Source of the DNA: Halicephalobus mephisto
Taxonomy: Eukaryota > Nematoda > Chromadorea > Rhabditida > Panagrolaimidae
Direction of reading: 5' to 3'
Assembly (NCBI GenBank): GCA_009193035.1
Contig: SWDT01000006.1
Location: 372,001-436,000, forward strand
Length of the DNA stretch: 64,000 nucleotides
The number at the start of each line of letters is the position of its first letter. The stretch's first letter is position 1. The notes under the pieces were generated by a model. That model saw only the letters and a list, made by a program, of their open reading frames with translations, was not told where the DNA came from and searched no databases. The translations under genes and the position numbers were made by a program. Positions 10,483 through 22,484 of this stretch are shown one piece after another.

Positions 10483-12152
10483 TTAAACGAAAGCGACTTC
10501 GAACCCGGATCCCCATCCGATGCACGGGACGTACCCGACGCTAAGTCGATCCAGGACTTCTTCACGAGGATTCTGATGCAAAAAATTAGAAAAAATAGAA
10601 AAATAGAAAAAATAGAAAAAAATAGAAAAAATAGAAAAAATAGAAAAAATAGAAAAAATAGAAAAATTAGAAAAAATAGAAAAATTAGAAAAAATTAGAA
10701 AAATAGAAAAATTAGAAAAAATAGAAAAAATAGAAAATTAGAAAAAATAGAAAAAATTAAAAAATTAAAAAAATACTTTTTTCCATAATCATGACGATTT
10801 TAGTAAGAAAATCAACGAAAAAATATATTTTTTAAATACCAGATTCAGAAGTCAAAAATCAAATTGACATCTGTAGGTCTGTAAGTACATCCGAAATAAA
10901 ATATTTAAAATTCACAAAAACAAACTGTAAATTTAAAAAATATAAAAAACAATTTTATATAAAAATAAAAATTAAAAATGTTTTAAATTATATATGAATT
11001 TATTTTTTTATTTTTAAAAATTTTAAATTTTTTAAATTTTTTATAAAATTTTCAATTAATAAAACATTTTAGATTTTTAATTTTTTAATTTTTATAAAAT
11101 TTTCAATTAATAAAAACGTTTTAAATTTTACACAATTTTATCTTTTTATTTTTTTAATTTTTTTTATAAAATTTTCAATTAATAAAAACATTTTAAATTT
11201 TACATAAGTTTTTTTTTAATTTTTATAAAATTTATATTTAATAAAAATGTTTTAAATTTTATAAAAATTAATTTTTTTATTTTTAGATATTTTAATATTT
11301 TTTATAAATTCCGATTTTTTTGTATTTTATAATTTACAAATTCGAATTTATTATTTGACTTCTGAATCCAGTATTTTTGATTATGAGTACTTTATTACTT
11401 TTTATTTCGAATTATTTTTCGTTCTAAGATTAATTCACAAATTCTGGAAGGTCAAGTTCACTGAATCCAGAGATTGACTGCACCGATCGAACAAGTTGTG
11501 AAAAATCCTGGGATTTGTCTGGATTCATTGAATTGCACTCGGATCGAAGGGTACATCCAGGTACTTTCCCTTTCTGTCGCTGAATCCAAAAAAATCGAAA
11601 TCCATCTAATTACCGAAAATAAAACATTACTAGTTCCCGAATCAGGTTATCTCCAAATCCCAGTATTTCCAGAATTCTCGTCTTCTGGTGCTTACCGTAT
11701 TTGACGGATCGAGTGATCGAAGCTGACCTAAGGAAATCCCTGGGATCAGATCTTGTTCTGGTCCGAAAATGGGCTGCTTCGAAAGTTGCGCGATTCTAAA
11801 GCTGGTTCTTCTTCGTTTTTTGGCTTTTGCGTGTGATCCGCAGCTCTCTTGCCACTTGAAAAGAACCAAATCCATCTGAGAAGCTCCTTTTTCTCCGATT
11901 TGTTCTGGACAATCGCGAACGCATTTTTCGATTCGGTCTTCAGAATGAAAAATCAGTTTTTCTTCGAGTTCATAATTCGTCCTTTCACTATATCGTGGTT
12001 TTCCGGTCTGAAATTTCCTTTAATTTTATTTTTATTGTTGTTGTTTCAATGGCCTTGGCGACATCTGGATATTGGATTAGTCATCCGGGGCGTACCTTGA
12101 ATAATGACGGATTTTTCACGGTAGGACAATCAAACCAGTCAACGTTAAACAT
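10483..12152 (-). CDS. unrecognised four-exon gene, 199 residues
   Basis: Not recognised. Exons 12152-12096, 12007-11696, 11579-11439 and 10572-10483 are all phase 0 and sum to 200 codons including the stop. Acceptors are good (AAATTTCAG, GGATTCAG, GCATCAG); donors are GTACGC, GTAAGC and GTGAAT. The protein has five or more scattered cysteines (DWFDCPT, EKCVRDCPEQIG, WQESCGSH, GCTLRSECN, YVPCIGWG), a basic cluster AKKRRR, and a hydrophobic C-terminus. No signal peptide is seen at the ATG chosen at 12152. The frame stays open upstream to an AG at 12172-12171, so a further 5' exon is possible. Intron 3 (about 870 bases) is full of AT repeats. Consistent phase across four short exons is the main support. 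Confidence 0.55.
10575..10775. repeat. TAGAAAAAA microsatellite
   Basis: About 200 bases of near-perfect repeats of a 9-10 base unit (AAAAATAGA / AAAATTAGA), within intron 3 of the unrecognised minus gene. Confidence 0.9.
11020..11290. repeat. AT-rich tandem repeat
   Basis: Four degenerate copies of a block containing TATAAAATTTTCAATTAATA followed by AAAACATTTTAAATTTTA. Intron-located. Confidence 0.75.
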
Positions 12153-12174
12153 TTTCGGTTTTAGGTAGTCCTAC

Positions 12175-12425
12175 CTGGATAACGAAACGGATAAAGACAG
12201 AGGTACTTGGGCCGGCCCTACGGCAGCTGCTCCCCGGCCTCTGTGGCCCCCCTTTGACTCGCGCTGATTTCGAAATCCTTTTTGAATTAATTTTTTCTTA
12301 TTTAACTAAAATATTAATTTAACTACCAAAAGTTGCTTTAAAAGTTTTAAAAAATGATATAAATCTTACGAAATACAGGAAGCATCTGTCACTTTCGATC
12401 CTTGCCTTAGGGGTTCTTATTTAAC
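12175..12425 (-). repeat. dispersed repeat, copy 1
   Basis: Reverse-complement relative of 37530-37700 and of 63845-64000. Shared blocks include TTTGGTAGTTAAATTAA, an AAGAAAAAATTAATT tract, and CGAAA(T/C)CAGCGCGAGTCAAA at the end. Two of the copies also share GATTTATATCAT upstream. Confidence 0.7.
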
Positions 12426-13009
12426 TCTTTAAAAAGTATTGTTAAATTAACTTTTTTAAAATTATTATTAAATTAGAGATTTTTTAAATTTACAATCAAG
12501 TTTTCAAGTGCCCGATACTGTAGGTCTTCAGTAACGGTACCGTAATCACTCTTATCCGAATTTCCAAAAAATTTAGCAAATGCAATTTTTTAAAACACCG
12601 ATATATAAAATTCTGCAATTTTCGAAATCCTAGACGCAGAATCTCTAATCCATTTTTATTAATCTTTTTTTAAAATAAAATATTCCTCAAAAATCACTAA
12701 TTTTTAATTTTTTACTTTTTTTCAAAAACCGATGGAAAATTATTTTTTTAAATCCATTATTATCCACAAAAAATGAAATTTATGAAGTTATAGCAGAAAA
12801 CGAACGTATCTAAAAGCGGAATCCAAACAATATAAAAATGACTTCTCAGGGTTCAATATATGACATTTTTCACTTTTTTCCGATTTTGCGCACTTCAGAG
12901 GACGCTCAAAAAACAAATCATAGATTTTAGATACATTTTGAGGAGTTTCAAGATGGATACAATCCATCCATAAAGTTGCCTTAAATATTTTTCTTTTGTC
13001 AAACACCAG

Positions 13010-13430
13010 ATGTCTAGGCCTGGGGATTACACGTTCCGGTTTAGGCTTAGGCTCTCTGAAGTTTAAATGACTTATGGTTAAAACGTAGACTTAGGTTCTA
13101 GTGTTAAAATGGCTTGTAGTTAGAACATAGCCTTAGGTTTTCTGAAGTTGGTCTATGATTGAAGCATAGGCTTAGGCTTTCTAAAAGTGAAATGACCTAC
13201 GATTAAAACATAGGCTTAGGTTTAAGTTCTTTAATGTTCAAAAAAACATGATTAAGACATAGGCTTAGACTTTCTGAAATTGGTCTATAATTGAAACATA
13301 GGCTTAGGCTTTCTAAAAGTGAAATGACCTACGATTGAAGCATAGGCTTAGGTTTTATAGTATTAAAACGACCTATGATTAGGCTTAGGCTTAGATTCTT
13401 TGAACATTAAAGAATCTATGGTTGAAACCT
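13010..13430. repeat. degenerate minisatellite containing TTAGGC
   Basis: About seven units of roughly 50-60 bases, each with CATAGGCTTAGG(C/T)TTT and ATGATTGAAGCATAGGC-like segments. TTAGGC, the nematode telomere hexamer, recurs in most units and is doubled in a few, but it is not arranged as a pure telomeric run. Confidence 0.75.
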
Positions 13431-13649
13431 AAAGCGAGTTTGCTATTTGAATCATCTATTACTACAGAATTTGCTTTTTTACTATTTTTCTTTATCTAAA
13501 AGAAATAAGTTATTTTTCGAAAATCTAAAATGTCATTTTGTTTTTTAAAATTATTAATATTAATCTGAAAGATAAAATCTGTTTTGTTCTTTTGGAAACG
13601 TTTTCTGAAGTGAGCCTGTTATGTATTTGTTTTGAGTCCGGAAATCCAT

Positions 13650-14105
13650 AAATGAAGATGGTCCGATCCTTTCCGCTTTATGAAACCGAATGGACCATCT
13701 CAAAAACCGTCTTTTTTGTCTTTGGCTCCTTGTTTGACCGGTTTTCAGATCACAGAATACTCGGTATTTTTTATTTTATTTTCTATTTTAAAACAGTTCC
13801 TGTTTTTCGTTAATTTAATTATCGACTGTGAAAATCGTTTTTTATTTTTGTATTTTTAAGTTTTCCAAAGATAAAATTTAATTCTTTGAATTCCCTAAAT
13901 CCGCGATCAGGTGATATCCAATTAATCACCAGAAGGCCAAGCTAATTCCCCTGAATATCCCTTCCGCCCAAGAAACCCGTTGTCGATCGGGTTTTGATCC
14001 GGGCGTCAGACTGGTTTTCCGTCCCTGCGGTGCTGGCCCTTTGGATCCCTCCTTCTTGGACAGATTCGGCTTGGTTGAATCACTTTTGCTTCGAAACTGA
14101 TTAGA
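13650..14105. other. possible coding islands, strand undecided
   Basis: Two GC-richer blocks, 13650-13765 and 13930-14100, stand out from AT-rich flanks. On the plus strand an ATG at 13653 opens 37 codons to a GTATTT donor near 13764. A phase-compatible acceptor CACCAG near 13932 leads to a short C-terminal reading (GQANSPEYPFRPRNPL). A different plus frame and one minus frame are also open across the second block. I cannot choose between them. Confidence 0.2.
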
Positions 14106-14981
14106 TTTGCGTAATTGTTCCACAAAAACGATTTTTCTTTAAAATTTTTTTTTGTTTTTTAATTTTGCTTTCAACAAGACGTCGCTTCAATCAAGGTCGA
14201 TATATCGAACGCCTACACTCATTTGATAAAAAGTTGCCCTAACCCCTGAGAATCTGGTTTCATCCTACAGTTCTTTGTGTAATTCGACTTTTATTTCCTT
14301 CAAAGTAGGGACAAGAAGAACTTTGAAAGTTTTTCGGAAGTCCTATAACCAACCGTTTCACGTCTTTGTGCGAAATGTGGTTTTTTATTTTCGACATTTG
14401 TTCCATCTTATTTTGCCTTTTAACTTACATACTTGAAAGTTAATCATGTTTTTTATTTAATCAAATCACAAAAAATTTAAAGATAATTTAAAAGGAGAAA
14501 CTAAAGTTAAAAGTTGTAATTTTTGAATTTCCCGCGTCAGTAGTGCAACTCTCGCTTCTACGAGCATGAAAAACGACTTGTCTGGCCGGTACTTTTTTGT
14601 ACAAGACCATTAAGTGATCTCTATGGCACCAATTTTTCCCTAATAAATGGGTAAATTAATTCTTTAAATAAGATTGAATGGTATACTTTTTTTATATCAA
14701 ATATGTTTCGAATGTGATTTTATAAAATCAATTTTAACTGTTTTTTTTTTATATTTTTTGTTTAAAGTAACGTTAGTTGTAGTGAAAGCAGTGGATGTAG
14801 ATAGGAATTTGATAAATCCATGCGGTTTTTAAAATCCTTTGTCCGTTGTTCCAGAGCTGCATGAACGTGTTCTTCGAGGAGCCGATAATCCATTTTCTTT
14901 CTGCGTGAAACATATTTCCTATCTGTTTTCAAACTTGTTTTCAGGGGCCACCACAAGACCATCTCAAACGAGGACGTCGAG

Positions 14982-17534
14982 ATGAGGTTGTTGCTCATAT
15001 CGACGGTGTTTTTCGCGACTGTCTTCGGGCAGTACTCTGGACGGGCTATTTACCCCCCTGCCGCGGTCCCTAGACCCCACAGACCCGTTCAGCGAGGATA
15101 TACCACAGATCACAGGTCAGTACCGGGTTACGGACCAGCTTCTGCCGGAGGGTATGGCCCCCAGACAGTGTCGACCGCCCTCCAGACGGCGGGAGGGGAC
15201 TACAACCCGGCTCTGGCGGGTGGCATCAGAGGATACCCCGGAATCAAGGCTAGAATCAACCAAAGAGGATTCCAGTACTTTTCCACATTGATCGGGCCCA
15301 TTTTGGACCGGGAAGTCAAGAGAGCCCGGATCCCCCCGATCTCACAGTGTATCCCTCAGGTGAACGGGTGCATCCAAGTCTACAACCTCTACGTCAGCAG
15401 GTACCGTTGTCCCCAGAGAGTCGTTCTCTACCCCGCTGCTCCAAACAAGATCGTCATTGCCGTCCAGAACCTGGATGTGGGAGTGACAGGCAACCTCGGA
15501 GGCCAGATCAACATCCTCATCCCCATCGCCCTCATGGGCATCATCCAAGTCAACGCCCATCAGGTCTCCATCACCGTCGAGTTGGCGATCAGCAGAGGAC
15601 CCACTGGAGCCCCCTACATCCAGGTCGTCGGATGCACCGCCACTGTTGGGTACCTCGACGCTTACATCGAGAACGGTGGACTCATTGGAGACATTGCTAA
15701 CAGTCAATTCAGATCCCAAATCAGCAATCAAGTCAGATCAATGATTCCTAGCAAACTTTGTGCACAACTGCCCGAGATTGTCAACAGCAAACTCAACGGA
15801 CAACTCGGAGGAATTCCCCAAACCATTGCCCTCAGCCAAATGCTCCAGGTCGTCGGAGGGGCTCTCGGGCTCGGGGGGACCGGAGCAGCACCGTCCACTC
15901 CCAGCTGTTCTGCAGCCGCAGTCAGGAAACCTGCAGCTTCGTCTCAACCCTTGCCGAGTATCCCTAAAGCTTCGGCACCACCCCCACCGTCTCCTTCCCA
16001 GGGACAGACGTACTCCACTAAACCGAATCAGAGCATTCCTCCTCCTCCTAGGGACCCTCCACCTCCTAGAGACCCTCCCCCGCCTCCTAGCTATTCTCCA
16101 TCCGCCACATCCAATCCTCAAAGTGAACCAGCTCCTAACTCGCCCTATGCTAGGAAACACGTCAGAGTCGTCGCCTCGGGGACTGCTCAGTTCAGGAACA
16201 AACTTATTTCCAACTCCCACTTCCTCAACTCTGCTTTCAACAGACGGAACATCATCGCAAACAGGTTCGTCAGGGATACTCTTCCCCATGCCCAGGTTCT
16301 GCCCCTCAGAACCGTCCATCCCACCAGACCTCGTGCTCTCGGATCGAATGGAGTCAGCTTCCCACCAGCTGGTGCCCCTAATCCTTGTGGAAACTGTCCT
16401 GGAGCTAATACTGATACTCTGAGTCAACTTAAAGAACTCACCAAGTATCTGGATCTGACCAAGTTGAATGACATCTACCTCACTGTTCAGCTCCTCCAGA
16501 GCTATGCCACTTCCAATGATTACACCATCGAACTCAATGGTGAGTTCTCTCCTGGAGGACGGGGCGGAACTCCTTTCGGCGCTTTCCCCATGCAATTCCC
16601 TTCTCCTGTGGGACACAAGATGGCCGAAGCACTCATCAGCGACTACACTATCAATTCTCTCTTCTACAGTCTCCACAGGTTTGGATTTTCGCATGGGATA
16701 TTCGTAAACCTTACTTTTCAGGAAGAAGTTCATCTCTGCCCGTATCGGCCCAGAAACCCCCCAAATCGGACCACTTCTGAAGACCACTTGCTCTGACGAG
16801 GATGAAGAACTCGAAGACGGTCCTGTCGAGGTCGGTTCATATATAAAAACCTTTCCAAAATAATTAACTTTTAGACCGATGAAATAGAATTCAGTCGTCG
16901 TCGTAGAATCCGTAAATCTACTCTGGCTGAAATCAGAAGAATCCGTCGACAGAGCGATGACGGAGGGTTAGCCGAGCTTGGAATCTGCTTGGGAGACCTT
17001 CTTCCGGCTGTTGGGGAAAAATTCCCTCGTCAGAACATCATTATCAACATCGAGACCGCCAGAGCTCCTTCGGTTATTCTGAGTTCTAAGAATGGAGGAA
17101 CCGCGATTCTGGACTTGCTGGTAGATGCGAACTTGGTCACTGAATCCCAGCAACCCATCGGAACGGTCAAAGTGGCAGTCACATTCGAGGTCACCATCAA
17201 GGTCACTTCGTGTAAAATCACCGGCCATGGAGAAATCACGAATCTGAAGCTGACGAATCCCGACGAATCCCTCGGACTGAATCAGGACGCTCTGGACAAC
17301 CTAGGAAGTCTCGGAAAAGAACTTGTTGCAAAAGCCATCAATGACGTCCTCGAGAAAGGCCTTCCTCTACCTTCTCTCTCCGGAGGAATCGGAGGTCTTC
17401 CTATCAGTTTCGTTGCGCCCGACTTCCACATCCTCGAGCACGCGATCCATCTGGAGTCGGACTTCACCATCTCCCCGAGCTTCATCGACCAGCTCTCCGG
17501 AGGCGGAGGTCTCGGAGGGGTCTGTCGAAGATAG
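14982..17534 (+). CDS. BPI/LBP-like lipid-binding protein with proline-rich linker
   Basis: Exons 14982-16678, 16722-16830 and 16875-17534 give 821 residues. A signal peptide (MRLLLISTVFFATVFGQ) is followed by a Gly/Pro/Tyr-rich segment. The first BPI-type barrel begins around residue 85 (PGIKARINQRGFQYFSTLI is the hallmark opening) and carries the conserved Cys pair region. Then come a linker with PPPPRDPPPPRDPPPPP, a second region with AEALISDYTINSLFYSLHR, a dibasic patch SRRRR, and a C-terminal barrel half ending GGLGGVCRR. BPI-fold proteins bind lipids or lipopolysaccharide; NRF-5 is a secreted nematode member. The insertion between barrel parts makes this longer than usual (about 450-600). 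TTTTCAG at 14938-14944 is a likely trans-splice site. Confidence 0.85.
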
Positions 17535-17892
17535 AAAAGGATTTTTCGCTCAACATTTCCACACGCAAAATGGGTACTTTACAACTCTTCTGCTACAGAT
17601 AACGAGCGTCAAGTTGTTTCTGTATATTTTGTTACTCTTGTTTGGTCTAGATTGGAAAATTGGAGTTTATCAGTAAGGAAAACAGTAATAAATAGAAGAA
17701 TATCAAATAACATTCGGGAATTTTATATGAAACTAAAAATACAAAGAATATTATTAAAGTTAGAAAATTTCGAAATAAAAAAAGAAATTAGAAAATTGAA
17801 AGTTCCCTTTTTCCCAAAACGAAAATATTGCAACATTTGCTTTCTTTTTCGATTTCATCGAGGCACGTCGGTTGGATTCATTGTCGCCGGAG

Positions 17893-18981
17893 ATGCCGGA
17901 AGAAGATCCCCTCGTGGATGGAGTCCCGCTGTCGTCGTTGAAGGTGTCCGAATTGCGCGAGCAACTCAAGAAACGAAAGCTGTCGTTCTATGGCAACAAA
18001 ATTGTTCTTGCTGACCGCCTCAGGGCCTGCATTTCTACCGAAGTCGATGATGATTCTGATTCCTCTCTTTCCCACAGTGATTCAGCGGTAAGTTCTCAAT
18101 ATTATCATTCGACAAAAAGTAGATGTAATTATTCAACTTTAGTCCCGACATTCATGGTAATTTCCATATTTCTGACGCAGTTTTCAACCAATTCTGAGTA
18201 ATTTTTTAATTTTCTATATATGACTAGTAGAAGAATGTACAAACTTTTTAAGAAATTTGTTAAAAATAATTTCCCAATCAAGTTATTATATCGAATGCAA
18301 GTGAGATCACGATGTCTGTCGGGATCAAACTTGAATGCTCTGATTTCTTTAAGCTCTTGTTTCAGAAGTCAACAACTCCATCCCGCAGTAAATCTGACAA
18401 CGATGATGATGATGATGATGATGATGATGTTGAAGATGATCAAATTTCCCTACAAGATACTCGAAGCAAGAGTTCTTCACCTTGTGACAGCCCTGCGGCT
18501 CCTTCGGCCAGATTGACAGGTCTCATCCCTTGCATTTTCACTACAGATGGATGGGGACGTGAGTTTTGACAGACTTCTTAATTTTCGAACGTAATTTCCA
18601 GGACCACGGTTGATTGGCCGATTTGACGGCAGTATTCTCGAAGGTCAATACGTCCGGTTGGTAGATTTTACACTGAAGCCACCTCATTGCGTTTCCTGGG
18701 AAGACCCTTGGACTTACTTTCTCTGTTTCGCCCATCCCGAGCCGTTTCCTCAACCTGTGCCTTCGGATCCCGTGATAGAACCAGCGCTAATTACCGATGA
18801 CTGTCCCGATTCTGAAACCATGGATTCGCCAATCGAAGTAATGCAGGTTCACGATCCATATTCCGATTCTGAATACAGTGGAGCTGAAGCATCGCGGCGA
18901 ATCACTGAGGACCAGGGAACTTTGATGAATCATTTTGACAACATTAACAACGAATTCTGTAGTAGTTTTTTAAATTTTTGA
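17893..18981 (+). CDS. SAP-domain acidic protein
   Basis: Exons 17893-18087, 18366-18558 and 18602-18981, all in phase, 255 residues. Residues about 10-45 are a SAP motif (VSELREQLKKRKLSFYGNK), a helix-extended loop-helix that binds A/T-rich DNA. This is followed by a Ser/Asp-rich linker with nine consecutive Asp codons (GAT, 18402-18428) and a C-terminal region (GRFDGSILEGQYVRLVDFTL) that I do not assign. Probably nuclear. ATG 17893 is the first ATG in frame before the SAP motif. It lies 358 bases after the BPI-like gene. Confidence 0.75.
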
Positions 18982-19195
18982 ATAATTCGACTTGATAAGG
19001 TCTGTTTTGCATGTTTTGTAATTTGAGTAGTTTAAGAAGAGGATTTTTGTACTTTTATTCACTGTAGCTTGTTTTGGTAATTGTTTGCGTCCTTACGCGA
19101 AAGTCTGCAGCTCTCTCTCGCACATTTCTCTTTTCATTCGTTTTCGGTTCTTTACATTCTCTTTTGTCCTTTTCCGCGTCTGCTTTGTCAAAACA

Positions 19196-20258
19196 ATGAT
19201 GCCCAACTACAGAGGGACGGCTCGAGGTAGCTACAACAAGTTTGCTTCGTCTCTTCCTGCGAATCTGGCCATTTCTCACCTCTTTGATGGATATGGATGT
19301 CCTCCACTCAATGACCGAGCCCAGAATGAATCGGAGGATTTTCGTCGGCATTTGATCTCGAAGCTTCAGAATGGACCTGCTTCTAATGCTGCTCATATTT
19401 CTGCTTGTAATGGTTATCCTTGTCTTTACATTTCCCAGATGGGATACATTAGTGTGATGGTCAATCCGGACGTCAGAATCGATGTGACGGTTGATCGCAC
19501 TATGCGTGTTACCTGTTTTGGCAAGTTCACTGTGGGTTGCTTTCACGTTTCATGGAATTTCGATATATGGATTTTCATTTTAGGCCACTTTGTGCCCTGA
19601 TGACAACACTATGTCTCTTGCTCATGAAAATGCTTCCGTCTACCAGAGTGATGGTTACGTTTACTCCATTTTCCGTACTGGTGGTAATACTGAGAAACAA
19701 GCCATCGTTGGCAACGAAGGAATCATCTTTACTCCCGGAAAAACAGAGAAAACCTATGTCTTGGCCAAGCTCCATGAAGGTCCGTCCTCCGTTATCCCGA
19801 TTGATCGTTCTATTTCTCCTCCTCTCGAACGTGACTTCACAGCTCACATGTTCATGAACCGCGGTGAACTTGGAGATCGCATGATTGACCTTTGCCATGA
19901 GTTCGTGTCCCGTGCTCACTTCACGAATACCAATGGAGGGCTGAACGTTGATGTCTGTGGTATTCATATTCGTCAAGAGCCTAACGACAACATTGAGATT
20001 TCTATCAAACCACGCTTTATTCGCTTCACTCCGATGTCTGGAGCTGTTCAAATCCGTACTCCATCTCTTGAAATGGCTGTTGATGTAAATCTCGATTACT
20101 TTACAAGTTGATAATAACTATGATTTCAGGCCGAAGGTCGTGGATTTGTCATTGCCCACAAGAAACGTGTCCACGCATCTGCTACCGGACTTGTCGTCGC
20201 TGATGAATCTCAAGTTGCCACCGTTGATAACAACAGCAAGATTTCTGTTTCTTCGTAG
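19196..20258 (+). CDS. unrecognised protein, 321 residues
   Basis: Exons 19196-19531, 19584-20084 and 20130-20258 are all phase 0. Two start ATGs are adjacent (19196 and 19199). There is no signal peptide and no membrane segment. The C-terminus is compact and well behaved (GRGFVIAHKKRVHASATGLV, then VATVDNNSKISVSS). Codon use and the clean three-exon structure say this is a real conserved-type gene, but I recognise no domain. Donor 1 (GTGGGT) is weak. It lies 215 bases after the SAP gene on the same strand, but no clear trans-splice acceptor is seen directly before the ATG. Confidence 0.75.
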
Positions 20259-20584
20259 ATGGGTGGAATATGGTCTACGAACAGAAAAGCGTTATGTTAG
20301 TTTATTTTAGTATTTATTTGGAAGTATTAATTATGTGAAGAGTAGTAAAAATCGTTGTCTCTGGTTTTGTTAAACCTCTCAGTTGCAAAGTTTTATTTGC
20401 TGAAGAAATTGTCTAATTTTAAACGAATTTGATTATAAACAAAATAGAAAAGTTAAATAGATTGAATAAAAAGTAATGATTGAAATTGGCTAAATATTCG
20501 TTGAATTAGATCTATGTGAAACTTGGTAAACTTCTTAACAAAAAATATTTAACATTTACAGTGTTTCCAAAATCCAAAAATCGT

Positions 20585-21720
20585 TTATAACTTTAAAAAT
20601 GTATCCAAGCAATACTTGTTTTTAATATTGATGAAATAAGATCTATGGAAATCCAAATAATCGTTAATCATGTGAGTGTACCAGTATCTTCCGTCGATGG
20701 ATATGTTGTGGTACATTTGAATCATATAATTGTGTTTTTTGGAACTGTGGAATTCCACGTTTATTTGGCAGATAATAGGGTAATTATCTGGATTGAAAAT
20801 AATTTCTGGAAATAATTCGAATTCGGCACTTTCAATGTCCATCAACAATAGATCGATTTTGTTTTTGATGTTGAATTTTTTGAGGATTTCTTTGAAGGAA
20901 AAATGATCTTCTTCTGAATCTTGATAATGACCGTCGATCAAAAGGGAGGCTTTGTATTTTCCTCCTTGGGCTCCTACGACGCCTTTCAGGAAGCTGCCTT
21001 CTAGGTCCTCTCGGTACATTTTTCCACTGACTTCATCGTCCATATCGACTCCGTAGAATTTTATTTCATTAAAGTTTTTTTTTAGTTTTTTCTCCGCTTC
21101 GATGTCCCTTCCGATCCCGAGAGTCACGATGGTTAGAGGACGGGAAGGGTCATTTGGATGCAGAAAGTACTTCGTTTCGTCTCTACTGCGATACGGTAGA
21201 ATGGGCAAGAGGGTCATAACTGGACCAGAACATGTCTGAAAATAATACATTCATATTTCCAAAAGAAAACAGTAACTAAATAACTAAATAAATTCTGTTT
21301 TTCGTCACTATCCAATTTTTTCCAATAGAAAACTCCAGGATAGTGACTAAAAAGATGGCTAATCAGCAAGAATGGACACTATCTTGAGGATTATTTTGGA
21401 AGTTTTTTTAATGAGTATCTAAAAAGTCAAAATTAAATAGTGACTCAGTTTTGTAACCAAGTCACTATTCTTCTGAATTTAGCATTACTGACCTTTATGA
21501 TTCCAGAGTAATGATTCCACATTTCTGTAAAGGTCAACTGTAGCTTCTGAATCCAGTAAAATCCTTGTGCCAAACATTCTACGACTTTGTTAAGTTCTTT
21601 CTTATCCACAACGACAGTCTTAGATTGACTACTATTTACAGTATTCCAACTTTTGTAAAAAAAAACAAATATAAAAATACTAGTAATTACAATGAAATAA
21701 TTTTTTTTAACTTCTTTCAT
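20585..21720 (-). CDS. FkbM-type methyltransferase, single-pass membrane protein
   Basis: Exons 21720-21493 and 21235-20585 give 292 residues. Residues about 8-22 (YFIVITSIFIFVFFY) are an N-terminal signal anchor. The rest resembles the nematode FkbM/Methyltransf_21 group: SAM-binding motif region LTIVTLGIGRDIEAE, an acidic GVDMDD, and the characteristic IDLLLMDIESAEFELFPEII. The substrate is unknown. The intron (21492-21236) holds a small GGATAGTGACT array. Convergent with the 19196-20258 gene. Confidence 0.8.
21300..21485. repeat. alternating inverted motif array A (TAGTGACT/AGTCACTA)
   Basis: GTCACTATCC near 21306, GGATAGTGAC near 21340 and GACACTATC near 21374, then degenerate TAGTGACT and AGTCACTAT further on. 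Orientation flips each time. It lies in the intron of the FkbM-type gene. Confidence 0.7.
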
Positions 21721-22358
21721 TGTTACTCCAAAAAAAATAATTGTAACTTAAAAAATTAATAAATTTTTATTAACCAAAAGAAGGAAATTTCTCGATTTAT
21801 ATTTAGAATATGAAAGACGATTTATCTAAATTTAAAATATGAAAAAATCAAAGATATGAAAAAAAATCAAAAATCAAAGTCAAACTGAATAAATAAAAAA
21901 TAGATATCTCGTGTGAATAAAATCATTAAAAATCATTTTTCAATGAGTAAAAGAAAAAATTGTGTAAATAAAAGAAACATTTTTATCTAATTTGATACAG
22001 AAGAGATCCCAAATTGGAATTTTAAAATACATCGAGCTATGTATCCTCAAAAAGGCGGATCTTTTTTGAAAATAGAAAATTGTACTGTCGTTTATTTTGC
22101 AGATAATTTTGGTTATTTTCCAACGACAACATATGTGATTTTCGATCACATCTAACTGAGCGGGATCAGCTAGTACGAGTCCCTAATTATGCTTCTCATA
22201 TGTTGGATTCTGTTGGATCGTAGTGGTTCCTAATCCGCATGTAGACGAGAAATATATAAAAACAACTCTATGAAGCCAAAGACACGAGATAAATCACAAC
22301 TCTATCAAAAATATTGCGCAATTTTAAAATTACCGCCAATCTGCAATTGTACAAATTT

Positions 22359-22394
22359 CGTTGGTCCTCAGGATACTTCCCTTCGGGACCAACG
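22359..22394. other. perfect 9-bp stem inverted repeat
   Basis: CGTTGGTCC at 22359-22367 pairs with GGACCAACG at 22386-22394 across an 18-base spacer. No known RNA class recognised. Confidence 0.5.
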
Positions 22395-22484
22395 CTGTGT
22401 GTTGTGTGGCTTGCACTCAAATAGATTGTGCGCAATCCAACAGATTGTAACTGAAAATAATAAAGTGCACTCGATGACACTTAT

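Noticed and set aside
13010..13430. True interstitial telomere
   Set aside because: TTAGGC never runs for more than about two units; better described as a minisatellite that contains the hexamer.
15738..16787. 349-codon minus-strand ORF
   Set aside because: Exact antisense shadow of the BPI-like gene's GC-rich exon, with no family resemblance.
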